This document shows, one piece after another, positions 56,429 to 64,000 of a DNA stretch of 64,000 nt (its first letter is position 1; each line of letters starts with the position of its first letter). Origin of the DNA: Flagellimonas alvinocaridis (GTDB lineage Bacteria; Bacteroidota; Bacteroidia; Flavobacteriales; Flavobacteriaceae); assembly GCF_004916895.1 (NCBI RefSeq), contig NZ_SNTZ01000001.1, positions 962,263 to 1,026,262 on the forward strand, read 5' to 3'. The position numbers and the translations under genes were made by a program. The notes under the pieces were generated by a model that was not told where the DNA came from, did not search any database, and saw only the letters and a list, made by a program, of their open reading frames with translations.

Positions 56429-57760
56429 TCACCCTTTTGTCATGTCCAGTTTGTTAACGATAAATGCTCCTAAATCACGTCCTTGTGTAACACCTACTTC
56501 TACGGCGGCACGATAATGGATTCCACCATACATTCTACTTATCGCGGCCTCATCTGCCGCTTCTTTAAATGACTTAAAGGAGCGAACGGGTAAACCAAAC
56601 GGGATTTCAGTATCGTCATCAAAGGCAAAATTATCTCCAAAAACATCGGTAAGTGCAGTAGATGCTGCTCCAGATACCACACTATGGCCACTGGTATATT
56701 CAGGGAATGGAGGGGTTTGCAATATAGGTTCCCAACTATCATCAAAATGTTCGTTGATCAAGGTTTCGGGACGAATGAGATTACTTCTATATTTTTCGTC
56801 CCAGCAGCTGATAAACCCATCTGCTATGGCTATGGAAGCCTTGGTGTAAGCATAAATTGTCTTGGCCATATCGGCATTGTCTTTTCTACATGCAATTTTG
56901 GTGATGCCAATCCAATGGGCACCTGGTGTTATCTTTTTGGTAGCAAACATTAAATGTCCTCGTGTTACGGAGACATAGGGGTTACAATCCCAGAATTTAG
57001 CAATGGCCACTTCTTCTGATTCGTCCCCTCGGGAACTAATATCTTTGCCAATCTCATATACTTCTCTAACTTCTTTATAAAAATCTGAACCTTCTTCCAT
57101 GGAAAACTCTGGAGGGGGAGCAGGTTTAAATTGATCTGCGGAATCAATGGCAAACGGCCGTATTTTGCTCCAATGAGGCTCCAAACCGTTCATGTATGCC
57201 GGTGGAGTTGGTTGCCAACGGGAGGGTTCTTCAGAATTTACCGAAAATTTGGGCATGGTTCGGGTTTGCTTGTAGTTGTCCTTATCCATCCAAGCGGCAA
57301 TGTGATTGGCTACTTCCAAACCATAAGCCTTGGAAGCATTAAACAGCGTTTCATTTTTGTTGGCCCAAATAGAGTAAAGACTGTCACGGAAGCTTTCAAT
57401 GCGGTCTTCGGAGAAAATCAACTTTTTGCTCAAATCCATATGGGCCACTAGGGCGGCCAGCTCAAAATTAATGCTGTCCCCTGCTTTGGGGTCTGGTATG
57501 GGGGTTAAATCGTGTACCTGGCCCGCCAAGGATTTATAATGATCGTTCTTCTTTGCTATGATTTCATAGGCTGCAATATTGGGATACGCAAAAATTCTAC
57601 TTGCAACTGGAGGTGAAAAGATATCGTGGATCATTACCTCGATTACCTTGTCCACAGATTTATGGTATTCCTCTGAAGTAATTACGATTTGCTCGGGCTC
57701 TTTCTTACAAGAGGTGAAAACCATCAGCAGTATGGCTAATAGACTTAATCTTTCTTTCAT
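56429..57760 (-). CDS. vanadium-haloperoxidase/PAP2-type lipoprotein
   Basis: A 443-residue lipoprotein (lipobox MVFTSC, Cys18) of the vanadium-dependent haloperoxidase / type 2 phosphatidic-acid-phosphatase superfamily. The phosphate- or vanadate-binding residues appear in order: KYRSNLIRPETLI (Lys/Arg region), FPEYTSGHSVVSGAAS near residue 355, and ISRMYGGIHYRAAVEVG near 410. The helical N-terminal half with FAYPNIAAYEII is typical of the bacterial haloperoxidase-like group. Whether it is a halogenating enzyme or a phosphatase cannot be decided here. It follows the CRTAC1-like gene by nine bases. Confidence 0.88.
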   Translation of the reverse strand: MKERLSLLAILLMVFTSCKKEPEQIVITSEEYHKSVDKVIEVMIHDIFSPPVASRIFAYPNIAAYEIIAKKNDHYKSLAGQVHDLTPIPDPKAGDSINFELAALVAHMDLSKKLIFSEDRIESFRDSLYSIWANKNETLFNASKAYGLEVANHIAAWMDKDNYKQTRTMPKFSVNSEEPSRWQPTPPAYMNGLEPHWSKIRPFAIDSADQFKPAPPPEFSMEEGSDFYKEVREVYEIGKDISSRGDESEEVAIAKFWDCNPYVSVTRGHLMFATKKITPGAHWIGITKIACRKDNADMAKTIYAYTKASIAIADGFISCWDEKYRSNLIRPETLINEHFDDSWEPILQTPPFPEYTSGHSVVSGAASTALTDVFGDNFAFDDDTEIPFGLPVRSFKSFKEAADEAAISRMYGGIHYRAAVEVGVTQGRDLGAFIVNKLDMTKG

Positions 57761-57769
57761 GGTTCCTTT

Positions 57770-60700
57770 TTAATTATTGATTTTATAGACTTGTGCTTTA
57801 TCGTTGTTGAAAATTGCAAGCAGATAAACCTGCCCATTTAGGGTGACCGTTCCCAAATGTCTGACAGATTTTTTGGTAAAGTCAAGTCCTAATTCATTTC
57901 CTAAAATTATGTCATTTTCACTGTTGAGCAATGCCCCGGGAAAAGAATCCAAGCGACCGTGGTATGGTTTTATCCCAAAAAAATTGCCTCCTGCCAATGC
58001 TTCCGTTTGTCCATCCCCATCAAAATCGCCTGTTGCAAAAACGGTAAGGGGAGACACTTGCATTGCACTCCCAAATGGGATAAAGTTGAATTTTCCATTG
58101 TCATTTCGCAAAAACCCGGATTCCAGGGTATTTACCTCCAACAGTGTGGAATTATCCAGAAGTTCTGATCCGAACAATTCTTCCATTGTTTTTCCAGCGA
58201 ATTCCCGATAGGTATTGTATTTCTTCTTTAAAAAAACCAGCTGCGAAGCAAGTCCATCCAAGGATTCCAATGGATAATATTTTCCGTTTTTTTCCAAAGC
58301 CGTAACGGTTTCGGTCTGTCCGTTGCCATCAAAATCATTGAAAAACAGTTTTAGCGGATATTTTTTGGAAGCCTTGAACTTGGAATTGGTTCCCCAATTT
58401 CCGAGTAGGTAGTCCGTGTCGCCATCACCATCAATATCAAAAGGCTTAATACTCTGCCATAGCCCTTTTACATCCAAGGGATTGGATTCGGCAAATGAAT
58501 CTCCTTGATATTTTAAGAATTTGGGAGACATCCATTCTCCCACCAAGATAAGGTCGGTATGGCCGTCGCCGTCAAAATCGTCCCAGACTGCGTCAGTGAC
58601 CATTCCCTTAACAGTGAAACCTTTAAAGATTCTGAACATTCCATGATCATTCTCCAAAAGATGGGAGGTGGCCGGTGCTCCAAATTTTGAAGTAATGGTG
58701 TGCCCGCCTACAAACACGTCCAAGTCCCCATCCCCATCAAAGTCAAAGGGGCGCACTACCGATGAGTTTTGGAAGAATTTGGGCAGCTCCATAGCAGAAA
58801 AAGTGGAATCGGTTTGCAGATAGTAGGCTTCCAAAAGAGCTTCTGATTCACCAAAAAAATCTCCACCACCCGAAGAAGTGAACAAATCGTTCCTTCGATC
58901 GTTATTGAAATCGGCAATGACCGCAGATATGGTTTCCTTAATGGAATCTTTGGAAATAGCATCAAACCTGCTAGCCACAAAAGAGGAGTCCTGTTGGAGG
59001 TAGATTTGCGAAGGGATGAATTTGGAACCGCCCAAAAAAAGATCCTCCTTGCCATCCCCGTTTATATCGCCCATGGCAAATGCAGGGCCTCTGTCCGAAA
59101 CTTGATATGGAATCAGCTTTTCGCGGTTAAAGTCGGTATAGTTGTCCTCAACATGGGTAAAATCAAAACCTAAGTTATTGGGAACAGGCGTAAAAAGTGG
59201 TTTGCCTTTTTTGTGCAGACTCTTGTAATTGAAGGGTTTTGCATTCTCTGGTTGTACGGTCAAGGTTTGATTTACGGGCACGTTTTTAATCACTTGAAAG
59301 GTTTTATTGGGCCAAATGATTTTGATGGAATCCACGTGTTGGATATTCCCATACCCAAAATGGATTAAAGGCTCCGATGATGCCTGAAAACCTCTTGTAG
59401 GGAATAATTCCTTGAACTGAAGCCCTCCATTTTGATAAGAGAATACCTTGGTGCCGATTCCAAAGGTGTTTTTTTTGGTGAATTTGAACTTGATTTTTAG
59501 GTAATTACCTTTGTTGGATGCCTTGTTGATGTACAGTGAGGCGGGATGGTTAATATTACTGGTGACCAAATCCAAATCTCCATCATTATCCAAATCCCCC
59601 ATGGCCGTAGCTCCCGAAATCAGGGTGTCATTGGCTATCCATTTGTTGGACATGTCCTGAAACATAAGGTCTTCAGTGCCCTTAAAAATATAATTGTGCA
59701 CATTCCCCGAAGGCATAAGATTCAGTGCCTCTTGGTCCACTAATTTTGTGTTATCAAGTTTTTTCTGGATTTGATCATTGGAAACAAAATTGATGAAGTC
59801 CAGATCGTTTGGTCTTTTTGGAATCCCATTCGAAATAAAAATATCTTGCATACCATCCTGATCATAATCGCCAAAAAGAGCGCTCCAACTCCAATCCGTG
59901 GCAGCAATACCACTCATTAAAGCGGTCTCCATGTAATTGCCGTCCGGTTGGTTTACATAGAGCATATTTCGGGTAAATTGATAGTGGTATCCATAACGGT
60001 CTACCCGTAGTTTCTGGGTCTGAATGTTATCGTCGCCTTCAGATGATTTTAAGGCTACCTCATCTTCTGGTAGCATGTCCAAAGACAGAAAATCGGGTCT
60101 CCCATCGTTATTGATATCCGCCACATCGTTCCCCATGGAAAACCTGCTGGTATGGCCAAAATATTTTTTAAGGCTTTCGGTAAATGTACCATCGCCGTTG
60201 TTCAAATAATAGTAATCGTCTTCATGAAAATCGTTGCCCACGTAGATATCCGGATAGCCATCTTGATTAAAATCGGCAATGGCCAGACCAAGACCGTATC
60301 CGTTTACACCGCCATAAATTCCTGCTTCTTCACTGACATCCACAAATTTTCCATTGTCGTTTCGAAGGAGTTTGTCACCCGTTTCATATCGGCGTTCAAA
60401 CCGTAGGTCGAACCGGCCAAAGGAATTTTGGGTATGCACGGCATGGTTAAGAAGGTAAAGGTCTAGGTCTCCATCCAAATCATAATCAAAAAACGAAGCA
60501 TTTGAGCTGTATGAATCAAAGTCCAAACCATATTGGGCGGCACTTTCGGTAAAGGTATTGTCACCGTTGTTGATGTAGAGCTCGTTGAACCCATTAAATC
60601 CGTTGATGCCCACCACGGCGCAGACATAAATGTCCATAAAGCCGTCACCATTTACATCGGCCATGGTAACCCCGGTATTCCAACTGCTGTTTCCTTCAAT

Positions 60701-61003
60701 ACCGGCAGAACTGGAAATATCCTCAAATGTTAAATGTCCCTTGTTCAGGTACAGTTTATTTTTGACCTGATTGCCCGTAAAGAAAATATCAGGAAGGCCA
60801 TCGTTATTGATGTCTCCAATGGAAACACCCCCACCATTGTAAAAATACAGATAGTCCAAAATACTGAGGTCGTCCGAGGGGGTCAGCGTATTGGTAAAGG
60901 TAATCCCCGTCTTGTTGGGATCGGGATTCTCAAAAAGGTCCCCGCCCTTCTTGCATCCTACCAAGAAAATAGGTACCAACAGTATGACCAACAGTTTATT
61001 CAT
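57770..61003 (-). CDS. FG-GAP/VCBS repeat lipoprotein with ASPIC/UnbV domain (CRTAC1-like), copy A
   Basis: A 1077-residue lipoprotein (lipobox IFLVGC, Cys17) built as a seven-bladed FG-GAP beta-propeller followed by an ASPIC/UnbV domain and a second propeller. The first propeller (about 55-470) has calcium-binding loops such as DINNDGLPD, DVNGDGFMD, DFNQDGYPD, DINNDGRPD and DYDQDGMQD. The ASPIC/UnbV part is near 540-600 (VDSIKIIWPNKTFQVIKN). The second set of loops (DINGDGKED, DFDGDGDLD, DIDGDGDTD) covers about 640-1040. Proteins of this kind are exported and bind ligands or proteins; no enzymatic residues are known. It overlaps the upstream paralogue by eight bases. Confidence 0.88.
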   Translation of the reverse strand: MNKLLVILLVPIFLVGCKKGGDLFENPDPNKTGITFTNTLTPSDDLSILDYLYFYNGGGVSIGDINNDGLPDIFFTGNQVKNKLYLNKGHLTFEDISSSAGIEGNSSWNTGVTMADVNGDGFMDIYVCAVVGINGFNGFNELYINNGDNTFTESAAQYGLDFDSYSSNASFFDYDLDGDLDLYLLNHAVHTQNSFGRFDLRFERRYETGDKLLRNDNGKFVDVSEEAGIYGGVNGYGLGLAIADFNQDGYPDIYVGNDFHEDDYYYLNNGDGTFTESLKKYFGHTSRFSMGNDVADINNDGRPDFLSLDMLPEDEVALKSSEGDDNIQTQKLRVDRYGYHYQFTRNMLYVNQPDGNYMETALMSGIAATDWSWSALFGDYDQDGMQDIFISNGIPKRPNDLDFINFVSNDQIQKKLDNTKLVDQEALNLMPSGNVHNYIFKGTEDLMFQDMSNKWIANDTLISGATAMGDLDNDGDLDLVTSNINHPASLYINKASNKGNYLKIKFKFTKKNTFGIGTKVFSYQNGGLQFKELFPTRGFQASSEPLIHFGYGNIQHVDSIKIIWPNKTFQVIKNVPVNQTLTVQPENAKPFNYKSLHKKGKPLFTPVPNNLGFDFTHVEDNYTDFNREKLIPYQVSDRGPAFAMGDINGDGKEDLFLGGSKFIPSQIYLQQDSSFVASRFDAISKDSIKETISAVIADFNNDRRNDLFTSSGGGDFFGESEALLEAYYLQTDSTFSAMELPKFFQNSSVVRPFDFDGDGDLDVFVGGHTITSKFGAPATSHLLENDHGMFRIFKGFTVKGMVTDAVWDDFDGDGHTDLILVGEWMSPKFLKYQGDSFAESNPLDVKGLWQSIKPFDIDGDGDTDYLLGNWGTNSKFKASKKYPLKLFFNDFDGNGQTETVTALEKNGKYYPLESLDGLASQLVFLKKKYNTYREFAGKTMEELFGSELLDNSTLLEVNTLESGFLRNDNGKFNFIPFGSAMQVSPLTVFATGDFDGDGQTEALAGGNFFGIKPYHGRLDSFPGALLNSENDIILGNELGLDFTKKSVRHLGTVTLNGQVYLLAIFNNDKAQVYKINN

Positions 61004-64000
61004 TTATGGCAAAAATCTTGGGTTTGCTATTGTTGATTGCCGCTATGACAAAAGTTTTTCCCGTTTTATCCCTGAATTGTTTCAGGTACTTTACTTCTTC
61101 TTTGATTTTAAAACCACTCACATTATAATTTTGCCATTCAAAACCCAACTTGCCATCGCCCAGTAGAAGGTTACCATAGCCGGCATCTAGTCGGGAAAAC
61201 TGGGGTTTGAAATCATAATTATTACCTGCCATGATAAGGTCCAGATTGCCATCGTTGTTCACATCGGCACAAGTGATATCACAAACACACGATAACTGTA
61301 CCCTTGGCGGTAGATTTTGTATGGTAAATTTCCCGCCGCCGTCATTAATGGCAATTACCGAGGCCGAAGTTTCCACTTTCTTTACAATGGATTTGTCCAA
61401 CACGTCTTTCGGGAAAATTTGATTTATGGTACGATGGGCATAATCCGATGCTTTTAAATTTTGCTTTTTAAGCGGGGGCAATTGTTCCGTAAGTTCTCTT
61501 TTTTGGTGTATGGGGTAATCACCTCCATTTTGTGCCAAGGTCACCACCTGTTCAATGGTGCCATTATTGTCGTAATCATTGATCCACATTTTCATAGGGT
61601 GCTCATGGGAAGGTGTGTAATGAAGGTTCAAACCTTGATTGCCCAAAATAAGGTCTTGGTCACCATCTCCGTCCAAATCTGCGGTTTCCACGGTGTTCCA
61701 CCATCCATAAAGACTGTCCAAGGAAGAGAACATCTTGGTAAGTCTACGCCCCGTGTTCTTATATATTTTTGGAGTATCCCACTCGGCAGTTATGATGAGA
61801 TCATCCTTTCCATCACCATCCATATCAACCCATTTGGAGTCGGTGACCATGCCAGCATCCTTAAGGTCATATGCTAGGCGTTCGGTGACATTGGTAAAAG
61901 TGCCATCCCCCATATTTTCCAAGAATAAATGATCTGGGGAAAGACCATAGACCCCTACCACGCTTCTTGACCCAATAAAGACATCCATGTCACCGTCGTT
62001 ATCAAAATCATAGGGAGAAATTGTGGAAATATTTTTAAACGTGGATGGTAATTCGTTGTCCGATTTTGTGAAATTTCCGTTGCCATCATTAAGATATAAA
62101 CGCGGTCTGTAGCTTCGTTGTAAGCCTACATTGTTACCCCCGGAACCTACAAGGAGATCAAGGTCGTTATCCCCATCGGCATCGAAGAAAGCGGCGGCCA
62201 CATCTTCATAATCCCTGTCATCTTCAAAAACTTTTGATATTTTTTGCTTGACTTTTCCACTTCCTGTGTGCAGATATATGGTTCCAGATTGGCCACGAGC
62301 ACCACCTATGAAAAAATCTTCGTTGCCATCACCATTAATATCCGCCACGGCCAATGAAGGGCCTTCTTGGGACAGTTTTTGATAGATAAGCCCCTCATAG
62401 TCAAAATCGTTATAGCTATCTTCCATGTGCGATTCCATGGTTGCTGCATCCAACTCTTTCAGGAAGGAATTTTGGATATTTTCTTTTGGGATTGTATAGG
62501 TTTGGGTGGCGTCTTCATAATGTAACACCAATACTTGGTTGGCTTTTACATTTTCCAGTTTTTGGGTTTTCTCATCGGGCCAAACAATGCGGATGGAATC
62601 CAATGCTTCGGTTTTACCTAGACCAATTGTCATTTCGTACCCCATGGAAGATTGAAATCCCCGGGATGGAATCAGTTCTTGGTTGATGATGTTTCCATTA
62701 AAATAGAATTTGGCCAAAGTTCCTATCGCAAAGGGGTTGTTTTTGGGTCCTTTGAATTTTAATTGAACAAAGTTGTTATCCAATTGGGTTTCTGAATTGT
62801 TACGATAGACAAACGTTTCGGTGTTGACATTGTTGATGACCAAATCCAAATCGCCATCATTGTCCAAATCCCCATATGCAGCGCCGTTGGATCGGGACGG
62901 TAGTTCAAACCCCCATTCCTTGTTGGCATTTTTAAAAGTAATATCCCCATTGTTTTTATAGGCATAATTGGGTTGGGGCTTAATGGGCATTTTACTGATG
63001 ATGGAATCTATGGATTCCTTTTTTCCGGTGAGGGCCATTTTTTGCACGATTTCGTTGGCAAAAAAGTCCACAAAATCCAAATCGGTAAGATCATGATTGA
63101 TACCGTTGGTCACGAAAATGTCCTTTAGGCCGTCATTGTCCATGTCGAACATAAGGCCGGCCCAGCTCCAATCCGTGGCATCGATACCACTGTAATAGGC
63201 TACTTCGGAAAAAGTACCGTTGCCATTATTGAGCTGAAGTGTATTTTGAATGTACTGTTGGTAGAAATCCTTGCTCTGTTTTAGGTCGAAGACATTGTAG
63301 CCATCGAATTCCATTACGGATTTGACCCTATGTTCTTCTTCGGGCAGCATGTCCGTAATGAAGATGTCGTTATGGCCATCATTGTTGATGTCCGCAATGT
63401 CTATACCCATGGCCGACAAACTCAGATGAGATGTCCATGCCTTGATTTCTTCCTTAAAGGTGCCGTTTTTTTGGTTGATGTAGAGGTAATCCCTTTCATA
63501 AAAATCGTTGGACACATAAATATCCGGGTAGAGATCCCCATTAAAATCGGTGACCAATACCCCCAATCCGAAGCCGATAAGACTTCCATAGATTCCTGCT
63601 TCTTCGCTGACATCAACAAATTTGCCATCATCATTGCGGAGTAGCATATCCCCAACACCTTTGAAAATATCGGGAACACCTTCCCAATCTTGGGCCCTTA
63701 CTTCTCTTTGTTCTGCATATCCTAGGCTACTCACGGGAATGTTGCTGTTGTTTAGAATATAGACATCCAAATCCCCATCCTTGTCATAATCAAAAAAGGA
63801 AGCGTGGGTGGTAAACCCGGTTTTTGCCAAATTGTACTCGTTGGCCTTTTCCGTGAAAGTAAGATCCCCATTGTTAATGTACAGGTCGTTATCATGGTTA
63901 TTGCCTTCCATATTCCCGGCATTGCAGACGTAGATATCCAGAAGCCCATCTTGGTTCACATCTACCATGACCACACCTGTGGACCACGGTTTATTTCCCA
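60996..64000 (-). CDS. FG-GAP/ASPIC-UnbV (CRTAC1-like) protein, copy B, start beyond right edge
   Basis: A paralogue of copy A whose N-terminus, including any signal peptide, lies beyond base 64000; about 1000 residues are inside. The visible part begins with residues reading GNKPWSTGVVMVDVNQDG, which align with GNSSWNTGVTMADVNGDG of copy A, so only ~100 residues are missing by comparison. Calcium loops (DVNQDGLLD, DFNGDLYPD, DINNDGHND, DMDNDGLKD, DLDNDGDLD), an ASPIC/UnbV block near the middle (LDSIRIVWPDEKTQKLENV) and a second loop series (DINGDGNED, DFDNDGDMD, DMDGDGKDD, DVNNDGNLD) match copy A in order. It overlaps copy A by eight bases and is probably the first or an early gene of the operon. 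Confidence 0.88.
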   Translation of the reverse strand, partial: GNKPWSTGVVMVDVNQDGLLDIYVCNAGNMEGNNHDNDLYINNGDLTFTEKANEYNLAKTGFTTHASFFDYDKDGDLDVYILNNSNIPVSSLGYAEQREVRAQDWEGVPDIFKGVGDMLLRNDDGKFVDVSEEAGIYGSLIGFGLGVLVTDFNGDLYPDIYVSNDFYERDYLYINQKNGTFKEEIKAWTSHLSLSAMGIDIADINNDGHNDIFITDMLPEEEHRVKSVMEFDGYNVFDLKQSKDFYQQYIQNTLQLNNGNGTFSEVAYYSGIDATDWSWAGLMFDMDNDGLKDIFVTNGINHDLTDLDFVDFFANEIVQKMALTGKKESIDSIISKMPIKPQPNYAYKNNGDITFKNANKEWGFELPSRSNGAAYGDLDNDGDLDLVINNVNTETFVYRNNSETQLDNNFVQLKFKGPKNNPFAIGTLAKFYFNGNIINQELIPSRGFQSSMGYEMTIGLGKTEALDSIRIVWPDEKTQKLENVKANQVLVLHYEDATQTYTIPKENIQNSFLKELDAATMESHMEDSYNDFDYEGLIYQKLSQEGPSLAVADINGDGNEDFFIGGARGQSGTIYLHTGSGKVKQKISKVFEDDRDYEDVAAAFFDADGDNDLDLLVGSGGNNVGLQRSYRPRLYLNDGNGNFTKSDNELPSTFKNISTISPYDFDNDGDMDVFIGSRSVVGVYGLSPDHLFLENMGDGTFTNVTERLAYDLKDAGMVTDSKWVDMDGDGKDDLIITAEWDTPKIYKNTGRRLTKMFSSLDSLYGWWNTVETADLDGDGDQDLILGNQGLNLHYTPSHEHPMKMWINDYDNNGTIEQVVTLAQNGGDYPIHQKRELTEQLPPLKKQNLKASDYAHRTINQIFPKDVLDKSIVKKVETSASVIAINDGGGKFTIQNLPPRVQLSCVCDITCADVNNDGNLDLIMAGNNYDFKPQFSRLDAGYGNLLLGDGKLGFEWQNYNVSGFKIKEEVKYLKQFRDKTGKTFVIAAINNSKPKIFAINE

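Noticed and set aside
57770..64000. Short repeated DNA words that look like a direct-repeat array
   Set aside because: They are codons of DxDxDGxxD calcium loops in FG-GAP propellers, irregularly spaced and in frame; not a CRISPR array.
1..64000. tRNA, rRNA, insertion sequence, prophage or integrative element
   Set aside because: No cloverleaf-like stretch, transposase, integrase or phage structural gene was found; gaps between genes are all under 200 bases and mostly hold promoter boxes or terminators.

Overview
The window comes from a marine-type member of the Flavobacteriaceae (Bacteroidetes), probably near Muricauda/Flagellimonas; the family is well supported, the genus is a guess. The evidence is a run of lineage-specific families (DUF3127, DUF3098, DUF4271, DUF4296, a SusC-like TonB-dependent receptor, type IX secretion sorting domains), Bacteroidetes-type -7 promoter boxes (TAnnTTTG) before many genes, few Shine-Dalgarno sequences, and tight packing with intrinsic terminators. 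It looks like chromosomal backbone: I see no rRNA, tRNA, CRISPR array, insertion sequence, integrase or phage gene, and no gene-free stretch above 300 bases.

Layout. 1-7112: a truncated sensor kinase, an OB-fold DUF3127 protein, Aat transferase, 3-methyladenine glycosylase, a thioredoxin-fold protein, a TonB-like protein, then the envelope/tRNA block ftsX-DUF3098-uppP-truB. 7148-18700: leuS, a SemiSWEET, alanine dehydrogenase, a membrane zinc peptidase, an HxlR/DinB pair, ferritin, a small orphan with an apparently leaderless promoter, an Lrp regulator next to a saccharopine-dehydrogenase-type enzyme, DUF423 and pckA. 18700-28500: hemD-DUF4271-GT39, then dolichol-phosphate-mannose-synthase-like GT2, pyrC, a DUF4296 lipoprotein, an epimerase, tyrS, a cupin and a LuxE-like protein.

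28500-36500 is the most distinctive part. Two very small proteins consist of little more than a signal peptide and a type IX sorting domain. A lipoprotein built from two copies of a 309-residue beta-helix unit follows a large TonB-dependent receptor on the same strand. Divergent from these lies a PhoB/PhoR-like two-component pair. The intergenic region between the receptor and phoB carries TGTTA-core 7-mers in exact 11-bp phase, the architecture of a Pho box. I read this as a phosphate-starvation-controlled outer-membrane uptake system whose surface lipoprotein partner is a duplicated beta-helix instead of SusD.

36400-46200: a glycosyltransferase overlapping phoR tail to tail, trmB, a LysE-type exporter, an alkyltransferase-like protein, an Fe-S/redox set (Mrp ATPase, NifU-C scaffold, FAD reductase, 2Fe-2S ferredoxin), a TPM-domain protein and a penicillin-amidase-type acylase lipoprotein. 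46300-54650 holds signalling and envelope oddities: a metallophosphoesterase, a 790-residue GAF-domain protein, an HD-domain protein fused to a Pycsar-effector-type membrane module, and a 1237-residue lipoprotein joining a phosphoesterase, a possible kinase-fold middle region and an outer-membrane barrel. 54656-64000 is one tightly packed minus-strand operon: two tandem FG-GAP/ASPIC-UnbV (CRTAC1-like) proteins, a vanadium-haloperoxidase-like lipoprotein, a membrane-anchored GyrI-like protein and a predicted beta-propeller lipoprotein. The first of these runs off the right edge.
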